A DNA stretch of 64,000 nucleotides from an uncultured Oscillibacter sp. (GCA_946551795.1 CAMNRF010000001.1:62001-126000), one strand, 5' to 3'; shown: positions 20,398 to 29,898, counted from the first letter of the stretch. Notes: a model not told the origin generated them from the sequence alone. Translations and numbers: made by a program.

Positions 20398-20403
20398 TTG
20401 AGA

Positions 20404-20430
20404 AGCGCCGCCCGTAAAAGGCGGCGCTTT
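20404..20430. terminator. Bidirectional terminator
   Basis: GCGCCGCC-cgtaaaa-GGCGGCGC followed by TTTCTCTTT. Confidence 0.75.
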
Positions 20431-20444
20431 CTCTTTCCTGCCGT

Positions 20445-22088
20445 TCAGCTCACCAGCAGATTCATCCAGTTAAAGCTGGCTCTGGTGGGAACGATTCCAA
20501 GGCGCCAGATGGAGACGTCCGTGATCCCCAGCAGCTTGGCCGCATTCAGCTTTATCTGAACGCTGGTGCTGTCGTCATACCAGGTGAAATACCGCTCACC
20601 GCTCTCCGTCGTGTAGATGGCGTAGCTGGTCTGGTAGCTGTCCGACCAGCCGCGGATGGTATCCGGCTGCTCCAGCCGCTTGTACAGGGTCTCGTTGGAG
20701 GGATACAGCGGCTTGCCGGAGACCAGCCGTTCATTCTCGTCGATCTGCCAGGCGATGTTCTTGCAGCTGAACCCCAGCGCGATCTTCCCGGGGTCCTGGA
20801 CCGCGGCGGTGATGGCCTCCAGGGACATGAACACCTGGTCGATGGGTGCCTGGGCAATATTTTTATAGTACTCCGTCCCCTCGAAGCCGGAGAGGTCCCG
20901 GGCATCATAGTCGTAGGCCATCAGGATCACCTGATCCGCCAGGGCGGCGATGGCGCGGTAGTCGTATCCGTCGTAATAGGGGCCGGAGGACAGCACCGGG
21001 GAGACACAGACATACAGCGTCTTGCCCATTCCGTGGACCTCCCTGCCGAGGTCCGTCAAAAAGGCGGTAAAATCGCCGCGGGAGGCGGCCCGCAGGCCCT
21101 CAAAGTCCACCGTGACGCCGCTGTACGGGTTCCGCCCCAGCTGGCGGTAGGAGATGGTCAGCTCGTTGACGATTTCCGATACGGCCTGCGCGCGCCCCTC
21201 CGGGCTGGCCAGCAGCTCCCTGGGGGCGCCGCCGTCCATATAGACGTTGAGGTGCAGCCGTTTTCTGCCGTCCTCCAGATAGGCGGCCACCTCCTGGTAG
21301 CCGTTGGGAATATAGTATTCGTTGCCGCTGACGCTGGTGGTGGAGAGCCGGGCCCGCTCTCCGTCCCAGGTCATCCGGCTCCAGCCCACGCTGACGGCGT
21401 CCAGGTAATCCGTCAGGGACAGCTGGCCGTATGACCCGCCGGTATAAAAGCCGTGGACCCATCCGTTTTTCTGATGGAGCTTTTCATAGATCCGCACCAG
21501 CATGGCAGCGGCCTGGGCCCGGGTGGCAGTGCTGTCCGGAGAGAATGTATTGGCGGAGGTGCCGTTGGTCATGCCGATGGTATAGGCCACGGCGATGTAT
21601 CCCCGGCGGCTGGTGACGTCGCCGAAGGGCAGGGCGATTCCCTTTTCGGCCAGCGCCGCCGCGCTCTTCAGCCCCAGGGCCCGCACCAGCATCTCCGACA
21701 TCTCCGCCCGCGTGATCCGATCGCCGGGCCGGAAGGGAACACCAGTGTCCACCACATCGTTTTTCACGGCGTAATTGACGGCGTTCCGATAGGTATCAGA
21801 GAGGCCCGCCGGCAGTTCCATGGCGGCGGTGACCCGATTTTCCGCCGGAGAGGCCGCCCAATCCATCATCCGGCCCAGCACGGTGACAAACTGAGCCCGG
21901 GTCATGGGGTCCCCATAGCCGAACCGGGAGGCGCTGTAGCCCTCCATCAGGCCGTATTGCACGGCTTTTTGGACCTCGCCCGACAGAACGCTCCCTGCTG
22001 GAATATCCCCATAGGCGGCTCCCGCCGCCGGAACAGCAAAACTCGCCGCCAGCGCCGCCGCCAGCAGCCACGAAATCACACGTTTCAT
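20445..22088 (-). CDS. Secreted protein: SLH repeats plus GH18-like domain
   Basis: Signal peptide; SLH-like YGDPMTRAQFVTVLGRMM, FRPGDRITRAEMSEMLVRAL, FSPDSTATRAQAAAMLVRI; GH18-like GVTVDFEGLR. Confidence 0.88.
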   Translation of the reverse strand: MKRVISWLLAAALAASFAVPAAGAAYGDIPAGSVLSGEVQKAVQYGLMEGYSASRFGYGDPMTRAQFVTVLGRMMDWAASPAENRVTAAMELPAGLSDTYRNAVNYAVKNDVVDTGVPFRPGDRITRAEMSEMLVRALGLKSAAALAEKGIALPFGDVTSRRGYIAVAYTIGMTNGTSANTFSPDSTATRAQAAAMLVRIYEKLHQKNGWVHGFYTGGSYGQLSLTDYLDAVSVGWSRMTWDGERARLSTTSVSGNEYYIPNGYQEVAAYLEDGRKRLHLNVYMDGGAPRELLASPEGRAQAVSEIVNELTISYRQLGRNPYSGVTVDFEGLRAASRGDFTAFLTDLGREVHGMGKTLYVCVSPVLSSGPYYDGYDYRAIAALADQVILMAYDYDARDLSGFEGTEYYKNIAQAPIDQVFMSLEAITAAVQDPGKIALGFSCKNIAWQIDENERLVSGKPLYPSNETLYKRLEQPDTIRGWSDSYQTSYAIYTTESGERYFTWYDDSTSVQIKLNAAKLLGITDVSIWRLGIVPTRASFNWMNLLVS

Positions 22089-22256
22089 GGGTTCCTCTCT
22101 CTTTCTCAAAGCTCCTGAACATTTTCTCTTCCGTCGACGCAGGCGCGCGAACAGTGATAGTCACCGCGGTTGAAAAGAAGCAACCACTCCTTTTCAATGG
22201 CGCGGCAAAAAATGCTGCGGCAGGCCGCAAAGCGGCCTGCCGGTAGACTTCCCAGA

Positions 22257-22331
22257 CAACGCACGGCGCATTTTATGCGCCGCCGGGCTCCGGCCGGCTT
22301 GAAAACCGTTTACCGGTTTTCAAGTGCGTTG
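22257..22331. other. Cloverleaf-like inverted-repeat cluster in the leader of the SLH/GH18 gene
   Basis: CAACGCAC/GTGCGTTG closing stem around three hairpins (GGCGCAT/ATGCGCC, GCCGG/CCGGC, TTGAAAACCG/CGGTTTTCAA). Confidence 0.55.
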
Positions 22332-22414
22332 ACCATACAATAGCCGCATTGCGGCTATTATAGCACAGATAACATCTGTATGGTAACTCTTTTATAAAAT
22401 TTTTGAAAATAAAT

Positions 22415-22918
22415 TTAGGGCCAGATGATTCCGGTGATGTGCACGAATCGGATGTCCCGGTATTCATAAGTGACCAGCGGCCGGTTATCGGCGTCGTAGC
22501 TGTGGGCGGCAATGAGAATATTCTTCGGATCAGGGTGCTCGCCTACGGACACCACGATGGGCGAATGCTGAAACTCCTCTCCCTTGAAGGAGAGCTGGAT
22601 CAGATCCCCGGGGCGCAGGTCCTCCATGGCGCAGGGCTCCCCCACCGGCCCCACGGAGGGTCCCCGGCGGGTCAGGAAATTGTAGAGATACGGCACGCCC
22701 GTCCAGGCCGGTGCCTTTTGGTTGGCGTCGATGTAATACCATCCGATGTCCGGCGTAAAGTTCATGACGCCGCTTCCGGCGTAGATGCACTGGGAGGCGA
22801 AGTTGGTGCAGTCTCCGCCGAGGGTCTCGTAGTCGTAAAACCGGGGATTCCGCCCATAGGCCCACTTGTGGGCGTACATCACCGCCGCGGCGCGGTTGTA
22901 GTTCTGGATAAAGCGCAT
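22415..22918 (-). CDS. Amidase_6-type amidase domain protein
   Basis: YNRAAAVMYAHKWAYGRNPRFYDYETLGGDCTNFASQCIYAG; HSPIVV; AAHSYDADNRPL. Confidence 0.88.
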   Translation of the reverse strand: MRFIQNYNRAAAVMYAHKWAYGRNPRFYDYETLGGDCTNFASQCIYAGSGVMNFTPDIGWYYIDANQKAPAWTGVPYLYNFLTRRGPSVGPVGEPCAMEDLRPGDLIQLSFKGEEFQHSPIVVSVGEHPDPKNILIAAHSYDADNRPLVTYEYRDIRFVHITGIIWP

Positions 22919-22977
22919 GGTCTCCCCCTCCTCTTCCCCACATCCTATGCGGCGGGGGCCGGGGCGGATACAAAAGG

Positions 22978-23004
22978 ACCGGAGGCATTTCATGCCTCCG
23001 GTCT
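22978..23004 (-). terminator. Terminator downstream of fba
   Basis: GACCGGAGGCA-tttca-TGCCTCCGGTC, T-rich on minus side. Confidence 0.75.
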
Positions 23005-23019
23005 CTGTAAACTGGCAGC

Positions 23020-23988
23020 TTACGCCTTACCGTTGCAGCCCAGAACGTCCACCAGCTTGTGGCGAACCAGTTCCTTGATGTTGGCGCGGGCAGGCTTGAG
23101 ATACTCGCGGGGATCGAACTTGTCGGGGTGCTCGTTGAAGAACTGCCGGATGGTGCCGGTCATGGCCAGGCGCAGGTCGGAGTCGATGTTGATCTTGCAC
23201 ACGGCGCTGCGGGCGGCCTTGCGGAGCTGCTCCTCGGGGATGCCCACGGCGTCGGGCATCTTGCCGCCGTTGGCGTTGACCATCTTCACATACTCCTGGG
23301 GCACGCTGGAGGAGCCGTGGAGCACGATGGGGAAGCCGGGCAGACGCTTGACGACCTCATCCAGGATGTCGAAGCGCAGCGGGGGCGGAACCAGCTCGCC
23401 TTTCTCGTTGCGGGTGCACTGAGCGGCGGTGAACTTGTAGGCGCCGTGGCTGGTGCCGATGGCGATGGCCAGGGAGTCGCAGCCGGTCTTGGAGACGAAC
23501 TCCTCCACCTCCTCGGGACGGGTGTAGTGGGACTGCTCGGCGGAGACGTTGACCTCGTCCTCCACGCCGGCCAGAGCGCCCAGCTCGGCCTCGACCACCA
23601 CGCCGTGGTCATGGGCGTACTCCACCACCTTCTTGGTGATCTCAATATTCTCGGCAAAGGGCTTGGAGCTGGCGTCGATCATGACGGAGGTAAAGCCGCC
23701 GTCGATGCAGGACTTGCAGGTCTCAAAGCTGTCGCCGTGGTCCAGATGCAGCACGATGGGGATCTCGGGGCACTCGATGACCGCGGACTCCACCAGCTTC
23801 ACAAGATAGGTGTGGTTGGCGTAGGCCCGGGCGCCCTTGGAGACCTGGAGAATCACAGGGGCCTTCTCCTCGCGGCAGGCCTCGGTAATGCCCTGCACGA
23901 TCTCCATGTTGTTGACGTTGAAGGCTCCGATGGCGTAGCCCCCGTTATAGGCCTTCTTGAACATCTCGGTAGAAGTGACCAGTGCCAT
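23020..23988 (-). CDS. fba: Class II fructose-bisphosphate aldolase
   Basis: GAFNVNNMEIVQ, VLHLDHGDSFETCKSCIDGGFTSVMIDAS, VLHGSSSVPQEYV. Confidence 0.96.
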   Translation of the reverse strand: MALVTSTEMFKKAYNGGYAIGAFNVNNMEIVQGITEACREEKAPVILQVSKGARAYANHTYLVKLVESAVIECPEIPIVLHLDHGDSFETCKSCIDGGFTSVMIDASSKPFAENIEITKKVVEYAHDHGVVVEAELGALAGVEDEVNVSAEQSHYTRPEEVEEFVSKTGCDSLAIAIGTSHGAYKFTAAQCTRNEKGELVPPPLRFDILDEVVKRLPGFPIVLHGSSSVPQEYVKMVNANGGKMPDAVGIPEEQLRKAARSAVCKINIDSDLRLAMTGTIRQFFNEHPDKFDPREYLKPARANIKELVRHKLVDVLGCNGKA

Positions 23989-24233
23989 AACAATCATCTC
24001 CTTGTTTTATTGCGTCCGCCTCTTCCCCTCCTGTTCCCGCAGGGCGGGCGAATCCCCGCCAAATTGGAAAATTCAGTATTTGAAAAGGCGAAAACGTTTT
24101 TCTCCCTAGATAATATCACAAAAAAATTAAAATGCAAGTATTTACAATTCTTTTTTTCAATGATATGATAAATCATACCATTGACCGTCATTATATAATC
24201 AGGGACAACACAAATTTTTAGGAGGTTTTTCCC

Positions 24234-25472
24234 ATGAGTGAATTGAAAGGCGCCTGCATCTTCGGCCAATCCGGAGGTCCCACCTCTGTCATCAACGCCA
24301 GTGCCTACGGCGTGATCAGCACCGCCCTGAAAAATCCCAATATCACCCGGGTGCTGGGCGCGGAGCACGGCATCAAGGGCGTTCTGAACGACCGCCTCTT
24401 CGACATGGGCCAGGAGGACCCCGCCGAGCTGGAGCTGCTGAAGTACACCCCCTCCTCCGCCCTGGGCTCCTGCCGCTACAAGATCGCGGACCCGGACGTG
24501 GACGACACCGACTACAAGCGCATTCTGGAGATCTTCAAGAAGTACGACGTCCGCTATTTCTTCTACAACGGCGGCAACGACTCCATGGACACCTGCAACA
24601 AAATCAGCAAGTATATGCAGAAGGTGGGGTATGACTGCCGCGTGATGGGCGTGCCCAAGACCATCGACAACGACCTCTTCGGCACCGACCACTGCCCCGG
24701 CTTCGCCTCCGCCGCCAAGTATATCGCCACCTCCTGCATGGAGGTCTACCAGGACGCCCGGGTCTATGACACCGGCATGGTCTGCGTCATCGAGATCATG
24801 GGCCGCCACGCCGGCTGGCTGGCCGGCGCCGCCGCCTTGGCCACCGCCTACGGCGCGGGCCCCGACCTGGTGTACCTCCCCGAGGTGGACTTTGACATGG
24901 AGCAGTTCCTCAGCGACGTGGACCGCATCTATAAGGAGAAGGGCAACTGCATGGTGGCCGTCTCCGAGGGCATCCACTATGCCGACGGCTCCTTCGTCTC
25001 CGAGGCCAAGACCAGCGCCACCGACGGCTTCGGCCACGCCCAGCTGGGCGGCCTGGCCGCCACTCTGGCCGAGGCCTGCAAGCAGAAGACCGGCGCCAAG
25101 GTCCGGGGCATCGAGCTGAGCCTGCTCCAACGCTGCGGCGCGCACCTGGCCTCCGAGACCGACATCGAGGAGAGCTTCATGTCCGGCAAGGCCGCCGTGG
25201 AGAACGCCGTGGCCGGCATCACCGACAAGATGGTGGGCTTTGAGCGCAGCTATGAGGGCGGGCAGTACGTCTGCAAGACCAAGCTGCTGGGCCTCACCGA
25301 TGTGGCCAACACCGAGAAGAAGGTGCCTCTGGAGTGGATCAACGAGACCCACAACGGCGTGAAAAAGGAGTTCATCGACTATGCCCTTCCCCTGATCCAG
25401 GGCGAGCCCAAACTGCCCAAGCAGGACTCCCTGCCCCGGTTTGCCAGGCTGAAGAAGGTTCTGGCAAAGTAA
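24234..25472 (+). CDS. pfp: 6-phosphofructokinase, PPi-dependent type
   Basis: FGQSGGPTSVINAS, YNGGNDSMDTCNKI, PKTIDNDL, IEIMGRHAGWLAGA. Confidence 0.92.
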   Translation: MSELKGACIFGQSGGPTSVINASAYGVISTALKNPNITRVLGAEHGIKGVLNDRLFDMGQEDPAELELLKYTPSSALGSCRYKIADPDVDDTDYKRILEIFKKYDVRYFFYNGGNDSMDTCNKISKYMQKVGYDCRVMGVPKTIDNDLFGTDHCPGFASAAKYIATSCMEVYQDARVYDTGMVCVIEIMGRHAGWLAGAAALATAYGAGPDLVYLPEVDFDMEQFLSDVDRIYKEKGNCMVAVSEGIHYADGSFVSEAKTSATDGFGHAQLGGLAATLAEACKQKTGAKVRGIELSLLQRCGAHLASETDIEESFMSGKAAVENAVAGITDKMVGFERSYEGGQYVCKTKLLGLTDVANTEKKVPLEWINETHNGVKKEFIDYALPLIQGEPKLPKQDSLPRFARLKKVLAK

Positions 25473-25483
25473 ATCATCCGCTG

Positions 25484-25514
25484 AACAGCCCCTGCCCAAA
25501 TGAGCAGGGGCTGT
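25484..25514 (+). terminator. Rho-independent terminator
   Basis: ACAGCCCCTGC-ccaaatga-GCAGGGGCTGTTTTTA. Confidence 0.85.
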
Positions 25515-25519
25515 TTTTA

Positions 25520-26422
25520 TCACCGCCAGGCCAGGCAGTAGATCAGGGCGCAGACACAGATGACATCCACAAACGCGTACAGGCAGATGAATATCACAGG
25601 GAGCGACTTCTCGCCGTCTGTAAAAGAAATATAGGGCGTCTTGTTGTATTGATTGCTCATAACTTGCCACTCCGCGTCATACAGAGAGGCCGCCAGGCGC
25701 TTTTCAATCAGGCTGATGATCTTCATTTTGCTGCTGTTGGTGATCCCATAGGCCACCAGTATCTTTTTCCAGGAGTGATTCAGCAGAATTCCGGGAACTG
25801 TCAGCGCCAGCGTGATGAGAATCTTGGAGAGCACATCGCCGTTCAGCGAAAAGGCCGTAGCCGCGATCGTGATCAAGGCGGTATTTGCCGTGATATAAAA
25901 ACTGTTCACGTTCTGCCGCCGGTTGACCAACGCCTCCGAGGTCTCCGTGAAGAGCCTGTACTGTTCAAAAAGCTCCGCCTGCGTCAGCTCCTCTTCCCTG
26001 TCGTTGGCATTGAAGATGTTGATATAGCGGCCCTGCTCGTAGTTCATCACGATGTCCGCCACATGATCGATGCTCTCCACCTCCTCGGCCAGCAGGATCG
26101 GCTCATGGGTAAAGGGGTCCCTGGCCCGCAGGACCGCGTTGAGGCTGTACGCCGGGTCCAGCTTACAGCAGACGATCCCCTTGCCGTATTTCAGCGCCTT
26201 TTTTAATTCCCAATCGATGTTTCGGCTCTTCGCGGAGTTCCGGCCCACAAGATAGAGGATCATCTGGGCCTGACGCATCAGGCGTTTTGCCTCCCTCTTC
26301 CAGAACGGTCTGCGATATTCCAGAAGCAGTACCCTCGCCTTGCCGCATTTCGCGCACAATTCGTCCTTCTTTTGCCGGATGAGCTCCAGATCGTCTCCGG
26401 AGTGTATGATAAAAATGTTCAA
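25520..26422 (-). CDS. TIR-like (MTH538/DUF1863-like) domain fused to RipA/SLATT-like membrane module (TTG start)
   Basis: N-term MNIFIIHSGDD..QMILYLVGRNSAKSRNIDWELKKALKYGKGIV; C-term EQYRLFTETSEALVNRRQNVNSFYITANTALITIAATAFSL plus further TMs. Confidence 0.75.
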   Translation of the reverse strand: MNIFIIHSGDDLELIRQKKDELCAKCGKARVLLLEYRRPFWKREAKRLMRQAQMILYLVGRNSAKSRNIDWELKKALKYGKGIVCCKLDPAYSLNAVLRARDPFTHEPILLAEEVESIDHVADIVMNYEQGRYINIFNANDREEELTQAELFEQYRLFTETSEALVNRRQNVNSFYITANTALITIAATAFSLNGDVLSKILITLALTVPGILLNHSWKKILVAYGITNSSKMKIISLIEKRLAASLYDAEWQVMSNQYNKTPYISFTDGEKSLPVIFICLYAFVDVICVCALIYCLAWR

Positions 26423-26437
26423 CCCGTCTCCCCCATC

Positions 26438-27208
26438 TCACCGGTTTTTTTGATAGATGGTCCAGAGCCCGTCCATCAGCAGGAATTTGTCATATACGAT
26501 GGGATTCCGGCAGTACCGCACGATCACCGGGGCGTTGCCGCCGGTGGCCACCGCGCTGACCTCCTGCCCCGGGAACTCCTCCCGGATGCGGTCGATGATG
26601 CCGTCCAGCATCCCGGCGGTGCCGTAGACGATGCCGGAGCGCATACAGTCCTCAGTGGTCTTCCCGATCAGCGATTTGGGGTGCTGGAGAGAGATGTCCG
26701 GCAGCTGGGCGGCCCGGCGGCTCAGGGCCTCCAGGGACACATTGACGCCGGGGAGCAGCAGCCCGCCCTCGTAGTTCCGTCCCTGGGAGATGACGCCAAT
26801 GGTGGTGGCGGTGCCCATGTCGATGGTGATGATGGGCGGGGAGAACTTCTCCAGCGCCGCCACGGCGTCCGCCACGATGTCCGCCCCCACCTGTGTCTGG
26901 ACCGTCAGACGGATGTTCAGCCCCGTCCTGACGCCGGGGCCCACCACCATGGGCGGGCGGCCCAGGAGCCGCGTCAGGGCCTTCTCCATCATAAAGTTCA
27001 GGGGCGGCACCACGCTGCACAAGATTGCGCCGCTGACCTGGGTGTAGTCAAAGCGGTACAGGGTGAACAGGTTCATCAGGTCCACGCTGATCTGATCGGC
27101 GGTCTTCCGGCTGTCCGTGTCCAGGGAGGCCAGGAACCGCAGCTTCTTTCCACTGTCAAACAACCCCACCGAGGTGTTGGAATTGCCCACGTCAATGGCC
27201 AGCAGCAT
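26438..27208 (-). CDS. coaX: Type III pantothenate kinase CoaX
   Basis: MLLAIDVGNSNTSVGLF, GADIVADAVAAL, TIDMGTATTI, GGLLLPGVNVSLEAL. Confidence 0.96.
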   Translation of the reverse strand: MLLAIDVGNSNTSVGLFDSGKKLRFLASLDTDSRKTADQISVDLMNLFTLYRFDYTQVSGAILCSVVPPLNFMMEKALTRLLGRPPMVVGPGVRTGLNIRLTVQTQVGADIVADAVAALEKFSPPIITIDMGTATTIGVISQGRNYEGGLLLPGVNVSLEALSRRAAQLPDISLQHPKSLIGKTTEDCMRSGIVYGTAGMLDGIIDRIREEFPGQEVSAVATGGNAPVIVRYCRNPIVYDKFLLMDGLWTIYQKNR

Positions 27209-27289
27209 AGAGGTCGCCCCTTTCCAACTCATGTTTTTATATATAGTATCACGAGTTTGGCCGCCTGGCAAGAGCGGTGAAAAAATGGC

Positions 27290-27318
27290 TTGTATTCGTA
27301 CATCTGTTCTGCTATAAT
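27290..27318 (+). promoter_or_regulatory. SigA promoter of ogt-CPCC gene
   Basis: TTGTAT-17 nt-TATAAT. Confidence 0.75.
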
Positions 27319-27350
27319 GGGAATATCAAACGATGAGGAAGGTGCCGCAT

Positions 27351-28157
27351 ATGACGTATCGGACAACACTGGCCTCCCCTGTCGGCCCGCTACTTCTGGC
27401 CTCCGACGGGACAGCCCTCACCGGGCTCTGGCTGGAAGATCAGAAGTACTTTGCCGCCGGGCTGGACCCCGCGGCGCAAAAGGCGCCGGCCCTTCCGGTC
27501 TTCCGGGAGACCGAACGCTGGCTCAGGGATTATTTTGCCGGGAAGCGCCCCCCTGCCCTGCCGCCCCTGGCCCCAACGGGAACCGTCTTCCGGCAGTCCG
27601 TATGGAAGCGGCTGCTGGAGATCCCCTACGGGCAGACCTGTACATACGGGGCTCTGGCGGCGGAGCTGGGTTCCTCTCCCCGGGCGGTGGGAAGCGCGGT
27701 TGGGCACAATCCCATCTCCATTCTCATTCCCTGCCACCGCCTTCTGGGCGCGGACGGCAGTCTGACGGGCTATGCCGGCGGCCTGGAGAAAAAGCGGTTC
27801 CTGCTGGCACTGGAGCAGGCGGGACTGGAGCGGCGAAAAAAGGCAATGATTCTGCCGGAGGCCTCCTCCACGCCTTCCTCTGAGCCCCGGGAACCGGAAC
27901 CGCCCGTCCCGGGAACGTTCCCCTGTCCCTGCTGCGGCTACAGAACCTTCCCCGTTCCCAGAGAGGACGCCATCGCTTTTATCTGCCCGGTCTGCTTCTG
28001 GGAAAACGATGTGTTCGACCCCGGCGAGGATCAGCCCAGCGACGAGAACCGCGGCATGACCCTCCGCCAGGGCCGGGAGGCCTTCCAGCGGCTGGGGGCC
28101 GTCAGAGAGGAATTTTTGCAGCACGTCCGGGAACCTCTCCCGGAGGAAGTTCCATAA
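27351..28157 (+). CDS. ogt: Methylated-DNA--protein-cysteine methyltransferase fused to C-terminal Cys-rich CPCC domain
   Basis: ISILIPCHRLLGADGSLTGYAGGLEKKRFLL (Ogt PCHR); C-term CPCCGYRTFP..FICPVCFWENDVFDPGEDQPSDENRGMTLRQGREAF. Confidence 0.9.
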   Translation: MTYRTTLASPVGPLLLASDGTALTGLWLEDQKYFAAGLDPAAQKAPALPVFRETERWLRDYFAGKRPPALPPLAPTGTVFRQSVWKRLLEIPYGQTCTYGALAAELGSSPRAVGSAVGHNPISILIPCHRLLGADGSLTGYAGGLEKKRFLLALEQAGLERRKKAMILPEASSTPSSEPREPEPPVPGTFPCPCCGYRTFPVPREDAIAFICPVCFWENDVFDPGEDQPSDENRGMTLRQGREAFQRLGAVREEFLQHVREPLPEEVP

Positions 28158-28206
28158 GGAGAGCGGGCATTGGAAAACCAATGCCCGCTCCTCTATTTAT
28201 AAATAT

Positions 28207-29682
28207 TTATAAAATGATGCAGATCAGCCCGCCGCTGCCCTCGTTGATGATGCGGGTCAAGGTCTCCTGGAGCTTCTTCCGGGCGTCCTCCGGCATCCGT
28301 TTGAGCTTGGCCTGGAGGTCGTCGTTCACCAGCTCGTGGAAGCTGCGGCCAAAGATGTTGGACTGCCAGATCTTGCTGGTGTCCCCCTCGAACTCCTGGA
28401 GCAGGTAGTTCACCATGTCCTCCGACTGCTTCTCGTTGCCCACGATGGGCGAGACGGCGGTCTCGATGTCCGCCCGGATCATGTGGATGCTGGGGGCGCT
28501 GGCCTTCAGCTTCACGCCGTACCGGCCTCCCTGCTTCATGATCTCCGGCTCCTCCAGCTTCAGCTCGCTGATACCGGGGACCACGATGCCGTAACCCGTC
28601 TCCCGCACGTCCCGCAGGGCTCCGGCCACCTTGTCGTACTCCGCCTTCACCGCCGCCAGACGAGTCAGCAGGCTCATGAGGTCGCCGTCGTCCCCCACCT
28701 CAAAGCCGGACTGCTCCGACAAGGTGTGGTAGAACAGCTCCCTGGGCAGGCTCAGCCTGGCCGTGGCCACGCCGGTGCCCAGGTCGATGCCGGTGATCTT
28801 GGCCTCGCTGATATTCTCGCCGCCGCCCAAGGCGCTGATGACGCCCTCGATCTCCCGGATGTGGCGCAGCTCCGCCGTCCCCTGGCGGATGGCGTCGTAC
28901 AGCCCCGCTTTGATGGGATGGTCCGCCGGCAGCGCGTCCACCCAGGGAGGCAGGAACAGGTCCAGCTCCTGCATGGGGAACTCGTAGAGGACGGCCTTGA
29001 GGATATTCGCCACGTCCTCCTCTCCCAAGTCCAGACAGTTCACCGCCGCGCAGTTCACCTCATACCGGGAGGCGATGTCCCTGGCGATGGCCTCCGCCCG
29101 GTCCCCTTTCGGGTCCGCGGAGTTCAGCAGGACGATGAAGGGCTTCCCCAGCTCCTGGAGCTCCCGGATCACCCGCTCCTCCGCCTCCAGGTAGTCCTCC
29201 CGGGGAATGTCGGACACCGTGCCGTCGGTGGTGATGACAATGCCGATGGTGGAGTGCTCCGAGATCACCTTCCGGGTGCCGATCTCCGCCGCCTCGGTCA
29301 TGGGGATCTCGTGGTCGAACCAGGGGGTGGTGACCATGCGGGGGGCGTCGTCCTCAAACTGGCCGATGGCCCCCCGGACCATATAGCCCACGCAGTCGAT
29401 GAGCCGCACGGAGAAGGAAACGCCGCCCTCCAGCTGGATCTGGGCCGCCTCCTCCGGCACGAACTTCGGCTCCGCCGTCATGATGGTGCGGCCGGAGCCG
29501 CTCTGGGGCAGCTCATCCCGGGCCCGCTCCTTGCGGTAGACGTTTTCGATGTTGGGGATCACCTGGGTCTCCATAAAACGCTTGATAAAGGTGGATTTGC
29601 CCGTGCGCACCGGCCCCACCACACCGATGTAAATATCCCCCGCCGTGCGGGTGGCGATATTCTGGTAGATCGTGGTATTCAT
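28207..29682 (-). CDS. spoIVA: Stage IV sporulation protein A SpoIVA
   Basis: YIGVVGPVRTGKSTFIKRFME Walker A, RKERARDELPQSGSGRTIMTAEPKFVP. Confidence 0.97.
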   Translation of the reverse strand: MNTTIYQNIATRTAGDIYIGVVGPVRTGKSTFIKRFMETQVIPNIENVYRKERARDELPQSGSGRTIMTAEPKFVPEEAAQIQLEGGVSFSVRLIDCVGYMVRGAIGQFEDDAPRMVTTPWFDHEIPMTEAAEIGTRKVISEHSTIGIVITTDGTVSDIPREDYLEAEERVIRELQELGKPFIVLLNSADPKGDRAEAIARDIASRYEVNCAAVNCLDLGEEDVANILKAVLYEFPMQELDLFLPPWVDALPADHPIKAGLYDAIRQGTAELRHIREIEGVISALGGGENISEAKITGIDLGTGVATARLSLPRELFYHTLSEQSGFEVGDDGDLMSLLTRLAAVKAEYDKVAGALRDVRETGYGIVVPGISELKLEEPEIMKQGGRYGVKLKASAPSIHMIRADIETAVSPIVGNEKQSEDMVNYLLQEFEGDTSKIWQSNIFGRSFHELVNDDLQAKLKRMPEDARKKLQETLTRIINEGSGGLICIIL

Positions 29683-29719
29683 AGCATCCCGTCCTTTTTC
29701 CGCTCCATATTCATGCTTC

Positions 29720-29749
29720 ACTCTATGTCCCAGCAAGAGAAAGTATGAC
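29720..29749 (-). promoter_or_regulatory. Sigma-E-like promoter of spoIVA
   Basis: Minus strand GTCATACT-14 nt-CATAGAGT. Confidence 0.7.
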
Positions 29750-29822
29750 AGCCCGTCTTGTTTTGGCAAAAGCGCACAAAATGAGCCCCGTTTCTTTTTG
29801 CGGTTTCCGGTTGTTTTTTGTA

Positions 29823-29851
29823 TTTACAGGGGCGATTTAGCGTGATAAACT
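29823..29851 (+). promoter_or_regulatory. SigA-like promoter of amino-acid ABC operon
   Basis: TTTACA-17 nt-TAAACT. Confidence 0.5.
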
Positions 29852-29898
29852 GCTAATGTACTAAACGGACGGACAGCCGTCCCAATTTGGAGGATGAA

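Noticed and set aside
22213-22225. GCTGCGGCaGG similarity to the repeat core in the SLH/GH18 leader
   Set aside because: Only about 8 contiguous matching bases with no GTTGATT..AATC continuation; treated as chance.
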